A DNA stretch of 64,000 nt from Maribacter flavus. GTDB lineage: Bacteria; Bacteroidota; Bacteroidia; Flavobacteriales; Flavobacteriaceae. This document shows positions 1 through 7,360 of this stretch, piece by piece (within the stretch, counting starts at the first letter, position 1; each line of letters begins with the position of its first letter). The stretch is from positions 1,129,848-1,193,847 of the forward strand of contig NZ_VUOE01000002.1 in assembly GCF_008386635.1 (NCBI RefSeq). Direction: 5' to 3'. A model generated the notes under the pieces. That model did not search any database, was not told the origin of the DNA, and saw only the letters and a list, made by a program, of their open reading frames with translations. The position numbers and the translations under genes were made by a program.

Positions 1-2
1 AG

Positions 3-1130
3 ACCAAAATTGTAGACATTCCTGATCTACATGTTTCCCTAGGATGGATGGATACCGGGATTAGCTTTGGCGAACCGGGCTATGAGGAAAGGGAAACCAT
101 TAAAAATGGGCTACATACGGCCGCCAAGAGCGGATTTACGGACATCGTGCTAAATCCCAACAGTTTTCCGCTGCCGGATAGTAGTTCTGATATCGTCTTT
201 CTAAAAAACGCGGGCAAGGGGCATTTGAGCAAGCTGCACCCCTTGGGAAACCTCACCGTTGGCGGCAAAGGGGAAGCCTTGGCAGAACTGTACGATATGA
301 AGAACGCAGGGGCCGTAGGCTTCTACGATTTCAAGCATGCCGTTTCCAACCCAAACCTGTTGAAAATCGCCCTGCAGTACGCACAAAATTTTGACGGTAT
401 GGTGATAAGCTTTCCGCTGGACACCCATATAGCCGGAAAGGGCATCGTAAACGAAGGAGTCGTAAGTACCAAACTGGGATTAAAGGGCATACCCGCCATG
501 GCCGAAGAACTTCAGGTTTCCAGGGACCTGTTCATCCTGGAATATACCGGTGGTAAACTGCACATCCCCACCATAAGTACCGCAGATTCCGTAAAACTGG
601 TGGCAGCGGCCAAGAAAAAAGGGCTGCAGGTAACCTGTAGCGTGGCCGTTCACAACCTGTTCCATACGGACGACACGTTGGAAGAATTTGATGCGAATTA
701 CAAGGTCCTTCCGCCGTTACGAACTTCCAAGGACTCCAAGGAACTCCTAAAAGCGGTTAAAAATGGCACCATCGATTTTGTGACCTGTGACCATACCCCC
801 TTGAACATAGAACTAAAAAAGGTAGAATTTGACAATGCCGATTACGGTACGATAGGACTTGAAAGTAGTTTTGGGGCCTTGAACCAACTCTTTTCAATCG
901 AGGAAACCATTGACATCCTAACCCGGGGCAGGGAAACCTTCGGAATCGAAAACCCGCAACTAAAGGAAGGCGCCAAGGCCAACCTGACGCTTTTTGACCC
1001 AACGAAGGAATATACCTTTACGGAATCACATATAAATAGTAGTTCAAAGAACAGTCTTTTTCTGGGCCATACCTTGAAGGGTAAAGTGCTGGGGACCATT
1101 GCCAACAATCAAGTCCAATTAAACGAATAG
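3..1130 (+). CDS. pyrC: Dihydroorotase-like amidohydrolase (5' end outside window)
   Basis: The frame is open from base 3, so the N-terminus lies outside the window and the ATG at 48 is internal. The fold and motifs are those of the amidohydrolase family that closes carbamoyl-aspartate to dihydroorotate in pyrimidine synthesis: an EPGYEERETI segment near base 69, an AVHNLF histidine motif near 640 and a CDHTPLN aspartate motif near 786. The metal-binding HxH of classical dihydroorotases (IDLHVHFREPG) reads MDTGISFGEPG here, so both histidines and the substrate arginine are replaced. From memory, flavobacterial genomes commonly annotate this variant as dihydroorotase. It may be active by a different metal scheme or be a non-catalytic paralogue. 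It heads a co-directional run with the next two genes, with a 1-base gap to the next. Confidence 0.75.
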   Translation, partial: TKIVDIPDLHVSLGWMDTGISFGEPGYEERETIKNGLHTAAKSGFTDIVLNPNSFPLPDSSSDIVFLKNAGKGHLSKLHPLGNLTVGGKGEALAELYDMKNAGAVGFYDFKHAVSNPNLLKIALQYAQNFDGMVISFPLDTHIAGKGIVNEGVVSTKLGLKGIPAMAEELQVSRDLFILEYTGGKLHIPTISTADSVKLVAAAKKKGLQVTCSVAVHNLFHTDDTLEEFDANYKVLPPLRTSKDSKELLKAVKNGTIDFVTCDHTPLNIELKKVEFDNADYGTIGLESSFGALNQLFSIEETIDILTRGRETFGIENPQLKEGAKANLTLFDPTKEYTFTESHINSSSKNSLFLGHTLKGKVLGTIANNQVQLNE

Positions 1131-1131
1131 T

Positions 1132-1458
1132 ATGGCAGCAAATGCAGTAGCCGGAAAAAACACGGCCATCATATCCTATTTGACCCTCATTGGGGCCCTT
1201 ATCGCCATTACCATGAACGTGGAGCCCAAACATGAATTTGCCAGGTTCCATATACGGCAGGCTTTTGGGATACACTTATTGTTCCATGCCTTTGCGCTTT
1301 TTTCCAGTGTTTGGTACAATCAGTACGGACTTTACGGACTTTATATTTGTTATCTGGCCCTTTGGTTTTATGGGTTTTTGGGTGCCTTGAACAACAAAAA
1401 GCAACTTGTCCCCATCATTGGGACCTATTTTCAAAAATGGTTCACCTTTATTCAATAG
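1132..1458 (+). CDS. Small DUF4870-like membrane protein
   Basis: A 108-residue protein with about three hydrophobic stretches: a helix near residues 13-28, a paired hydrophobic region near 47-60 and a long one near 65-83. A short loop carries FARFHIRQAFGIH, the charged Phe-Ala-Arg-Phe-His-Ile-Arg-Gln signature of small inner-membrane proteins related to DUF4870. No enzymatic motif is visible and function is unknown. It starts one base after the dihydroorotase-like stop codon and ends three bases before the esterase start, so the three genes are almost certainly one operon. The family call is from memory of the FHxRQ motif. Confidence 0.7.
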   Translation: MAANAVAGKNTAIISYLTLIGALIAITMNVEPKHEFARFHIRQAFGIHLLFHAFALFSSVWYNQYGLYGLYICYLALWFYGFLGALNNKKQLVPIIGTYFQKWFTFIQ

Positions 1459-1461
1459 CAC

Positions 1462-2121
1462 ATGACGACGGCCCCCTTATCCTTGGAACACATCATAAAA
1501 CCTTCCTCCATAAAGCAGGGAAAATCCCCCGTACTGTTTATGTTGCACGGTTACGGCAGCAATGAAGAAGACCTTTATTCCTTTGCGGACGAATTGCCCA
1601 ACGAGTATTGCATCATTTCAGTGAGGGCGCCCTATACCCTGCAACCTTTTGGCTATGCTTGGTACGCCATTCATTTTGACAACGAACAGGGAAAATGGAG
1701 CGACGATGCGCAGGCGATTGAATCCCGGGACAAAATCCGCACGTTTATCGATGAGGCCTGTACTGCCTATCATTTGGATGAAGGGGATGTAACCCTTTTG
1801 GGATTTAGTCAAGGTACCATCCTAAGCTATGCCGTTGCCCTCTCCTACCCCGAAAAAATCAAAAGAGTGGTCGCCCTAAGCGGCTATATCAACGAGCGGA
1901 TTCTAAAAGAAGGATACATCAAAAATAATTTCGATTCCTTAAAAATCTATGCCTCGCACGGACAGGTGGACCAAGTGATCCCGATTGAATGGGCGCAAAA
2001 GGCTCCGCTACTTCTAAACAAATTGGGAGTTTCCCATGTATTTGAGGAGTTTCCTGTGGGACACGGGGTGGCACCGCAAAATTTCTATGCCTTTAAAAAG
2101 TGGCTGGAAGCAAACCGCTAG
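1462..2121 (+). CDS. Alpha/beta hydrolase, phospholipase/carboxylesterase family
   Basis: A 219-residue cytoplasmic serine esterase of the YpfH/acyl-protein-thioesterase type. The oxyanion region is LHGYGSNEEDL (residues 28-38), the nucleophile elbow is GFSQG with Ser116, and the remaining triad members are probably Asp170 (HGQVDQVIP) and His201 (VGHGVAP). The length is normal for the family and there is no signal peptide. The substrate cannot be read from the sequence. It is the third gene of the run beginning with the dihydroorotase-like gene. Its TAG stop overlaps the stop codon of the convergent next gene: both lie in the palindrome CTAG at 2118-2121, with no terminator between them. Confidence 0.85.
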   Translation: MTTAPLSLEHIIKPSSIKQGKSPVLFMLHGYGSNEEDLYSFADELPNEYCIISVRAPYTLQPFGYAWYAIHFDNEQGKWSDDAQAIESRDKIRTFIDEACTAYHLDEGDVTLLGFSQGTILSYAVALSYPEKIKRVVALSGYINERILKEGYIKNNFDSLKIYASHGQVDQVIPIEWAQKAPLLLNKLGVSHVFEEFPVGHGVAPQNFYAFKKWLEANR

Positions 2122-2612
2122 TTGCTTCGGGTGTATAATAAATGGTCTATCAAGGTAAAATCGACACCCAGATCGTCCTTTAGCTCGTAGCGAATCAAGA
2201 TTTCGCCCCAGTACATTCCATCCGAAAAATCGGCCAAAATCCATTTGTGATTCAGCACCTTGATCTTGTTGATCTTAAAATCGTTTTGCATGCCCTCATA
2301 AGGTACCAGCGGATTATCACCCTTGGATTCATTGGTTTCCAGTAATTTATCGGAAATATAACGCGTAGGATTTTCCAATTCCAAATGGTCATAATAGGCC
2401 AGGGCATCGTCATTGTTCTCCAAGGAAAAATATTGCATTTCCAAAGCACGCAATTCACTTTGTTGCAGGGAATCCTTAAGGTTTTCAACCTTGCCCTCCA
2501 AGCTTTGTATCCTGGCCGTATTCACTTCGGACATTTTACTGCCTCTAACCGCGAGATATAGACAGATCAGGGCGGAAAAAATAAACAGGTATAAATATAT
2601 GTTCTTCTTCAT
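2118..2612 (-). CDS. Membrane-anchored coiled-coil protein of unknown function
   Basis: A 164-residue protein with one N-terminal transmembrane segment (about residues 5-22), a short heptad-like coiled coil (about 30-60, rich in Leu, Glu and Gln) and a C-terminal globular part rich in Trp, Tyr and Asp. No known family was recognised. It lies 3 bases downstream of the metallo-beta-lactamase-fold gene on the same strand, so the two are probably co-transcribed. The globular part presumably faces the periplasm, because the anchor has the N-in topology expected from MKKN. I infer only a membrane-tethered role. Confidence 0.7.
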   Translation of the reverse strand: MKKNIYLYLFIFSALICLYLAVRGSKMSEVNTARIQSLEGKVENLKDSLQQSELRALEMQYFSLENNDDALAYYDHLELENPTRYISDKLLETNESKGDNPLVPYEGMQNDFKINKIKVLNHKWILADFSDGMYWGEILIRYELKDDLGVDFTLIDHLLYTRSN

Positions 2613-2615
2613 GGG

Positions 2616-3392
2616 TTATATCGAAATGGTGAGATTATCATAGGCCAAATGTACATTTTTAGGAAGACTCTTTTCAACTTCGGCATGAAAACCCAACAAA
2701 TGGCTTATGTGGGTAAAATAGGTGCGCTGTGGTTTCACCTTTTTAACGAAGTCCAGTGCTTCTTCCAAATTAAAATGGGAATGGTGCGGCTCTATGCGCA
2801 AGGCGTTGACCACCAATACCTTGGTGCCCACTATCTTTTCAAGTTCTTCCTCGGCAACCGATTTTACATCGGTCAAATAGGTAAAACCACCTATGCGATA
2901 GCCAAAAACCTTTAGCCTGTTGTGCATAACCTGAATGGGAGTTACCCGTCTGTCCCCTATCTCAAAATCGGCATCCTTTTCCACCAAATTGATCGCTACG
3001 GAAGGTGCCCCCGGATACCTGTCCTTATCTTGAAAAATATAATCAAAGCGTCTTTTTAAGGACTTCACCACCCGTTTATGGGCGAATATGGGAATATCCC
3101 CTTGCCTAAAGAAATAAGGCCGAATATCATCTATGCCCGCCGTGTGGTCTGAATGCTCATGGGTAAACAGGATCCCGTCCAGTTTTTTAACCTTATTGAC
3201 CAACATTTGTTGTCTAAAATCCGGTCCGCAATCAATCACATAGTTATAGCCTCCCCAAGAAAGCAAGACGGACACCCGAAGTCTTTTGTCCCTGGGATCC
3301 TCGCTTAAACACACCGGGTGTTCACTGCCAATGACGGGCACACCTTGGGAAGTTCCCGTTCCTAGAAAAGTAACTTTTAGGCCTTCATCCAT
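2616..3392 (-). CDS. MBL-fold metallohydrolase, PhnP-like phosphodiesterase
   Basis: Start placed at the ATG at 3392 (MDEGLKVTFLGTG...), giving 258 residues. An upstream ATG at 3398 and a TTG at 3401 are in frame but sit inside a TAnnTTTG promoter box. The protein belongs to the metallo-beta-lactamase superfamily, in the group of PhnP-like cyclic phosphodiesterases: LGTGTSQGVP near the N-terminus, THEHSDHTAG as the HxHxDH dinuclear metal site, then VMHN, a TDVKS aspartate and a late HHSHF motif. It probably hydrolyses a phosphodiester such as a cyclic ribose phosphate, but the natural substrate is not evident. The transcription start predicted from the promoter falls at or next to the chosen ATG, so the mRNA may be leaderless. 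Confidence 0.82.
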   Translation of the reverse strand: MDEGLKVTFLGTGTSQGVPVIGSEHPVCLSEDPRDKRLRVSVLLSWGGYNYVIDCGPDFRQQMLVNKVKKLDGILFTHEHSDHTAGIDDIRPYFFRQGDIPIFAHKRVVKSLKRRFDYIFQDKDRYPGAPSVAINLVEKDADFEIGDRRVTPIQVMHNRLKVFGYRIGGFTYLTDVKSVAEEELEKIVGTKVLVVNALRIEPHHSHFNLEEALDFVKKVKPQRTYFTHISHLLGFHAEVEKSLPKNVHLAYDNLTISI

Positions 3393-3398
3393 ATACAT

Positions 3399-3406
3399 CA
3401 AATGTA
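3399..3406 (-). promoter_or_regulatory. Candidate -7 box for the MBL-fold gene
   Basis: The top strand reads CAAATGTA, that is TACATTTG on the minus strand, matching the Bacteroidota -7 consensus TAnnTTTG. A -33 TTTG exists 24 bases upstream, a little farther than the usual 19-21. It argues against the two farthest upstream start codons. Confidence 0.45.
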
Positions 3407-3531
3407 ATCCTTATTTAAGAAATAGCGGCCCAAATAGGAATAAGCTTACGGCAAAGCGATAGGCCCCTACGTAATTTAATGGGAAGCCGCATTTTTTTGA
3501 TTGGTTTCGCCGTTAGGTTGCCCTTTCTTCA

Positions 3532-3539
3532 TAACTTTG
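3532..3539 (+). promoter_or_regulatory. Candidate -7 box for the 3558-5036 gene
   Basis: TAACTTTG fits TAnnTTTG and ends 18 bases before the ATG at 3558. It lies inside the longest possible reading frame (from TTG at 3501) and therefore favours the ATG start. No convincing -33 TTTG at the right distance was found. Confidence 0.45.
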
Positions 3540-3557
3540 TTGAAACAATTTACAGGA

Positions 3558-5036
3558 ATGGCCTCAGTTTTAAAGAGAGAAAGTGTTTTTGAGAATATAC
3601 CCTCGATCAAAGCCAAAACTTTAAGAATAAATCTTAATCCCGATATCTACGGTACGTTTGCCGAGATTGGGGCCGGACAGGAAACAGCTCGTCATTTCTT
3701 TAGGTCTGGCGGGGCCTCTGGTACCATTGCCAAGGCCATGAGTGCCTATGACAAGGATTTTAGCGATGCCATTTATGGCGTGGAGGAAGACGGCCGCTAT
3801 GTTACCCAGGCCAGGCTGAAAACCATGATCAAATATGAGATGCAGTTGATGGAGGAACGAATCAGCCGGGAAAAACACCCCAACAGGGTTTTCTTTTCCT
3901 ATGCCAATACCGTTGCCACCATAGATTTCTCAAAACGTTATAAGGGACATGGTTGGGTAGGTATCCGATATCAATTGGACCCCAAACAGAAAGAATACGA
4001 CGAAATAGTCCTGCACGTTCGATTTAAACAAAACGAGGCCAGGCTGCAACAAGAGACCTTAGGTATCTTGGGAGTTAACTTGATCTATGGTGCTTTTTAC
4101 AAGTACCACAAGCCCAAGAAAATGTTGAAATATCTATATGATCATATAGACAAGGACACCTTGGAAATTGACATGATCAATTTTTCAGGGCCCAATTTCA
4201 AGGATGTGGACAACCGATTGATGAGCCTTCAACTGATCAGAAACGATATGACCGACGCGGTAATGTTCGGTCCGGACGGAAACAACCTTTTACCTGCCGC
4301 AGTACTTTACAAAAAGAATATTTTAGCCCTTAGAGGTAGTTTTAGACCGGTTACCAAAGTAAATATGGACATGTTCCATAAGTCCTATGACATTTTTGTT
4401 AGAGATCCACAGGTTGATCAAGAAAACAGTATTGTAATATTTGAAATCACGTTGTCCAACCTAAAAGCATCCGGAGAAATTGACGAGGAAGATTTTATGG
4501 ACCGTGCGGAACTACTGTGCTCTCTTGGACATTTCGTTATGATTTCCAAGTTTCAGGAATACTACAGACTGGTAGAGTATTTCAACAATTACACAAAGAA
4601 TAGGATCGGACTAACCATGGGAGTCAACAATCTTGTCGATATTTTTGATGAAAAGTACTATCGCCACTTGAGCGGTGGTATTTTGGAGGCCTTCGGAAAA
4701 TTATTCTTTAAAGATTTACAGGTGTATCTGTATCCAATGAAAAACCCGGATACCGGCCAGGTCATGACCAGCAACAATGTAAAGGTGCATCCAAGGATGA
4801 AGGAGCTTTACAAATTCTTCAAGTATAACGGTAAGGTCATGGACATTATAGACTATGAACCGGATATCATGGATATTTTCTCTAGGGACGTACTGAGAAA
4901 AATCATGAACGGTGAAGACGGATGGGAAAAAATGCTGCCAGAAGGTATTGCAGAAATCATCAAGGAGAAAAACCTATTCAACAAAAAAGAACTTTCGAAA
5001 CCGGAAGAAATTGAAAAGGAAATAGAAAAAAAATAA
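3558..5036 (+). CDS. Conserved Bacteroidota protein of unknown function
   Basis: A 492-residue soluble protein (MASVLKRESVFENIPS...) with no signal peptide or membrane segment and an acidic/basic Glu-Lys tail (about residues 465-492). From memory, homologues are widespread in Flavobacteriia and are often labelled nicotinate-nucleotide adenylyltransferase. I see no HxGH nucleotidyltransferase motif to support that label, so I give no function. Visible features are an early IGAGQETARHFFRSGGASGT segment resembling a loop or binding motif, and a highly charged middle. The ATG at 3558 is preferred over the TTG at 3501 because a -7 promoter box lies between them. The gene stands alone and ends in a clear bidirectional terminator shared with convergent bcp. 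Confidence 0.75.
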   Translation: MASVLKRESVFENIPSIKAKTLRINLNPDIYGTFAEIGAGQETARHFFRSGGASGTIAKAMSAYDKDFSDAIYGVEEDGRYVTQARLKTMIKYEMQLMEERISREKHPNRVFFSYANTVATIDFSKRYKGHGWVGIRYQLDPKQKEYDEIVLHVRFKQNEARLQQETLGILGVNLIYGAFYKYHKPKKMLKYLYDHIDKDTLEIDMINFSGPNFKDVDNRLMSLQLIRNDMTDAVMFGPDGNNLLPAAVLYKKNILALRGSFRPVTKVNMDMFHKSYDIFVRDPQVDQENSIVIFEITLSNLKASGEIDEEDFMDRAELLCSLGHFVMISKFQEYYRLVEYFNNYTKNRIGLTMGVNNLVDIFDEKYYRHLSGGILEAFGKLFFKDLQVYLYPMKNPDTGQVMTSNNVKVHPRMKELYKFFKYNGKVMDIIDYEPDIMDIFSRDVLRKIMNGEDGWEKMLPEGIAEIIKEKNLFNKKELSKPEEIEKEIEKK

Positions 5037-5058
5037 CCCCCTATACGGGGGTTTTTTT
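5037..5058. terminator. Bidirectional rho-independent terminator
   Basis: CCCCC (5037-5041), loop TATAC, GGGGG (5047-5051), followed by seven T on the plus strand. The minus strand also has a T-rich tract beyond the hairpin. It serves both the 3558-5036 gene and the convergent peroxiredoxin. Confidence 0.8.
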
Positions 5059-5515
5059 AGTCCAATAACTGGGCGGCGTGGTCTTTGGTCTTTACCTTGT
5101 CGATAACCTTGGTCACTTTACCTTCCTCATTGATTACAAACGTCTTTCTGTGAATACCGTCATATTCCCGTCCCATAAATTTTTTTGGACCCCACACCCC
5201 AAATATATTCAGGACCGTGTGGTCCTCATCGGCCAAGAGCGGAAATGGAAAATCATACTTGTTCTTAAAGTTAGATTGTTGTTTCTGGGAGTCGGCACTA
5301 ACACCAAGCAAGTCATAACCAGCATCTTGAAGAGCTTTATAATTATCCCTTAAGTTACATGCTTCGGCAGTACAGCCCGGGGTATTTGCCTTGGGATAGA
5401 AAAAAACAATCAATTTCTTTCCGCTATAATCGGATAAATTAATAGTATTGCCGTCTTGATCTTTGGCTGAAAATTGAGGGACCTTATCCCCTTCCTTTAG
5501 TGTTTTCATAGTCAA
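5057..5515 (-). CDS. bcp: Thioredoxin-dependent thiol peroxidase (BCP-type peroxiredoxin)
   Basis: A 152-residue cytoplasmic peroxiredoxin that reduces hydrogen peroxide and organic hydroperoxides with electrons from thioredoxin. The active-site segment NTPGCTAEACNLRD contains the peroxidatic Cys48 and a resolving Cys53 five residues later, the atypical 2-Cys arrangement of many BCP proteins. FFYPKANTPGC and the downstream GVSADS motif are typical. Met3 (base 5509) is an equally good start. The gene is convergent with its neighbour and shares its terminator. It is divergent from nth, with 46 bases of A/T-rich DNA that must hold both promoters. Confidence 0.93.
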   Translation of the reverse strand: MTMKTLKEGDKVPQFSAKDQDGNTINLSDYSGKKLIVFFYPKANTPGCTAEACNLRDNYKALQDAGYDLLGVSADSQKQQSNFKNKYDFPFPLLADEDHTVLNIFGVWGPKKFMGREYDGIHRKTFVINEEGKVTKVIDKVKTKDHAAQLLD

Positions 5516-5561
5516 TTATCTTATATTTTGTTCAATATTATTTTTATAAAATTAAACAAAA

Positions 5562-6224
5562 ATGACGAAGGCAGAAAAGGTATCTTTCGCTATTTCAAAA
5601 TTACAGGAACTATATCCCACCATTCCCGTTCCTCTGGAACATAAGGATCCGTACACCCTTTTGATCGCGGTCCTCATGTCCGCCCAAAGTACGGATGTTA
5701 GGGTCAATCAAATTACCCCCCTACTCTTTGAAAAAGCGGACAATCCTTTTGATATGGTAAAACTGAGCGTGGAGGAAATTAGGGAAATCATTAAACCCGT
5801 TGGGCTGTCACCCATGAAATCCAAAGGAATACATGGACTGTCAAAAATCTTGATTGAAAAATACAACGGGGGGGTTCCTAAGGAAATCGAATTATTGGAA
5901 GAACTTCCGGCCGTAGGTCACAAAACCGCCAGTGTGGTGGTTTCACAGGCATTTGGTATACCAGCATTTCCAGTAGATACGCACATCCATAGGTTGATGT
6001 ACCGATGGGGCTTTTCAAACGGAAAAAATGTCGTGCAAACGGAAAAGGACGCCAAAAGGTTGTTTCCCAAGCCATTATGGAACGACCTACATCTACAGAT
6101 TATTTGGTACGGCAGGGATTACTCGCCGGCCAGAGGTTGGGATCTTGAGAAGGATATCATCACCAAAACGATTGGAAGGAAATCCGTCATCGATGAATAC
6201 TTACATAAAAAAAAGACCCGCTAA
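5562..6224 (+). CDS. nth: Endonuclease III homologue lacking all cysteines
   Basis: A 220-residue DNA glycosylase/AP lyase of the base-excision repair HhH-GPD family, acting on oxidised pyrimidines. The helix-hairpin-helix LPAVGHKTASVV holds catalytic Lys121, and Asp139 in PVDTH is the conserved acid. The LMSAQSTD segment (38-45) is classic Nth. The C-terminal region that normally binds a [4Fe-4S] cluster through four cysteines (C-x6-C-x2-C-x5-C) reads WYGRDYSPARGWDLEK here, and the whole protein contains no cysteine, so it cannot carry the cluster. Length and catalytic residues are otherwise normal, so activity is expected. The last codons and the TAA stop form part of a hairpin that serves as the terminator of the opposite strand. 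Confidence 0.92.
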   Translation: MTKAEKVSFAISKLQELYPTIPVPLEHKDPYTLLIAVLMSAQSTDVRVNQITPLLFEKADNPFDMVKLSVEEIREIIKPVGLSPMKSKGIHGLSKILIEKYNGGVPKEIELLEELPAVGHKTASVVVSQAFGIPAFPVDTHIHRLMYRWGFSNGKNVVQTEKDAKRLFPKPLWNDLHLQIIWYGRDYSPARGWDLEKDIITKTIGRKSVIDEYLHKKKTR

Positions 6225-6232
6225 GCGGGTCT
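6214..6232 (-). terminator. Terminator for the leftward sigma/microprotein unit, inside the nth 3' end
   Basis: AGACCCGC (6214-6221), loop TAA (the nth stop codon), GCGGGTCT (6225-6232): a perfect 8-bp stem. On the minus strand it is followed by eight T, so it terminates transcription coming from the 6238-6381 microprotein gene. There is no T-run on the plus side. Confidence 0.75.
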
Positions 6233-6237
6233 GTATT

Positions 6238-6381
6238 CTAGTTTAAATAAGTTTCGAACTCCAAGTCCTTGTACTTTACATCGTACAAAGCCTTTGAAAA
6301 ACTCAACAAAAAGTTGATCGTTTTTGGGCAAACTTTTTTAAACTCAGTTCTTTCCTGATAATTAGAGTAAATTTTTTCCAT
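6238..6381 (-). CDS. 47-residue microprotein downstream of ECF sigma factor (copy 1)
   Basis: Reading the minus strand from the ATG at 6381 gives a 47-residue protein beginning MEKIYSNYQERTEF, with a central TINFLLSFSKALYD and ending FETYLN before TAG. It matches, residue for residue at its two ends and centre (MEKIY, TIxFLLxxSKxL, FExxLN), a second 47-residue frame at 7361-7504 that holds the same position behind the other sigma gene. Conservation of protein ends, length and context between paralogues is strong evidence that it is translated. It has no membrane segment or signal peptide; the centre could form an amphipathic helix. I do not recognise a named family. Function is unknown: an anti-sigma-like or sigma-partner role is only an inference from position. 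Confidence 0.8.
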   Translation of the reverse strand: MEKIYSNYQERTEFKKVCPKTINFLLSFSKALYDVKYKDLEFETYLN

Positions 6382-6428
6382 ATTTCCATTGTTGTTACAT
6401 TAATTTAACGCAACTAAAATGGAAATAT
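6380..6428 (-). promoter_or_regulatory. Hairpin covering the microprotein start codon (copy 1)
   Basis: Perfect 11-bp inverted repeat, ATATTTCCATT at 6380-6390 and AATGGAAATAT at 6418-6428, with a 27-base spacer. In the sigma-microprotein transcript the 3' arm includes the first two bases of the microprotein ATG. Copy 2 has a hairpin in the same place, with an A-T pair changed to G-C. Confidence 0.6.
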
Positions 6429-6451
6429 TGTTCAGCTATTCTTGAGTAGGA

Positions 6452-7033
6452 TTAATTCGTTAGAACAATATTGTGTTTTTCGATTATTTTTCTAAGGTTG
6501 ATCAGGGCATATCGCATTCTCCCCAGTGCCGTATTGATACTAACCCCAGTGTTTTCGGAAATTTCCTTGAAGCTCATATCCTTGTAGATACGCATAATCA
6601 AAACTTCTTTTTGATCATCCGGTAATTCTTCGATCAGTTCCCTTAAATCCGTATCAATTTGATCTTTGATCAACTGCTTTTCGGCATTCAATTTGTCATC
6701 ACCTATTACAGAAAAGATATTGAAATCCTCATTCCCCTCAAACATTGGCATCCTTTTATTTTTCCTAAAGTGGTCTATAATAAGGTTATGCGCAATTCTC
6801 ATTACCCAAGGTAAGAACTTGCCCTCTTCACTGTAGTTTCCTTTTTTAAGGGTTTTGATAACCTTGATAAAGGTATCCTGGAAAATATCCTCGGTTATAT
6901 CCCTATCCAATACTTTGGAATAAATAAAGCTTGTAATACGTTGATTATGTCTGTGGATAAGGATTTCCAATGCTTTCTCATCGCCGCTGATATAATCTCT
7001 TACTAGTTCTGAATCTTCAATCTGTAATTCCAT
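6452..7033 (-). CDS. ECF RNA polymerase sigma factor (copy 1)
   Basis: A 193-residue sigma-70 family protein with only regions 2 and 4, the ECF (sigma-24/RpoE-like) layout. Region 2 spans about residues 10-95, with TEDIFQDTFIKVIKTLKKG and LPWVMRIAHNLIIDHFRK, and region 4 about residues 125-190, with LPDDQKEVLIMR and the DNA-recognition helix FKEISENTGVSINTALGRM. Start chosen at 7033 (MELQIEDSEL): it gives exactly the same length as the paralogue at 7578-8159 and aligns with its N-terminus. The ATG at 7048 is an alternative. A nearly identical paralogue lies just upstream. The gene is followed by a hairpin, a microprotein and a terminator. No anti-sigma membrane protein is adjacent. Confidence 0.93.
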   Translation of the reverse strand: MELQIEDSELVRDYISGDEKALEILIHRHNQRITSFIYSKVLDRDITEDIFQDTFIKVIKTLKKGNYSEEGKFLPWVMRIAHNLIIDHFRKNKRMPMFEGNEDFNIFSVIGDDKLNAEKQLIKDQIDTDLRELIEELPDDQKEVLIMRIYKDMSFKEISENTGVSINTALGRMRYALINLRKIIEKHNIVLTN

Positions 7034-7360
7034 ATTAGTTACTTTCATTAGGTGACAGGGTGGGGATCCTGATTTGGTTATTAATTAATTGTAATTAGTC
7101 GTTCAATTCTGATATAAAACTAGATAAATCACACCCTGTAGGAAAAAGTATGTTGTAAAACCGCCTTTTTCTGATGTGAAAACATGGAAACTTATTTTCT
7201 ATACAATAAATACACATTTTAATAGTTACTTACGCCATTTAAAAAAGGCTATGTAAATACCTGGATGTGGTAAACCTCCGCTAGTAGTACCTTAATCGAT
7301 AAAACACAAAACCCCGGGAAATGCTTTCCCGGGGTTCCTGTAGTATGGTAGAAGATACAA
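7034..7360. other. 327-base gap between the two sigma modules
   Basis: An A/T-rich stretch that must carry the promoter of the copy-1 sigma gene. I found no exact TAnnTTTG box for it, so it may use a different (possibly ECF-type) promoter. The upstream end (7310-7336) is the terminator of module 2. No reading frame of interest was seen. Confidence 0.5.
7310..7336 (-). terminator. Terminator of sigma/microprotein module 2
   Basis: Perfect 12-bp inverted repeat AACCCCGGGAAA (7310-7321), loop TGC, TTTCCCGGGGTT (7325-7336). On the minus strand the stem is followed by TTGTGTTTT. It closes the unit made of the 7578-8159 sigma gene and the 7361-7504 microprotein, so the two modules are separate transcription units. 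Confidence 0.8.

Noticed and set aside
3501-5036. TTG start at 3501 for the 3558-5036 gene
   Set aside because: A TAnnTTTG box lies between this TTG and the ATG at 3558.
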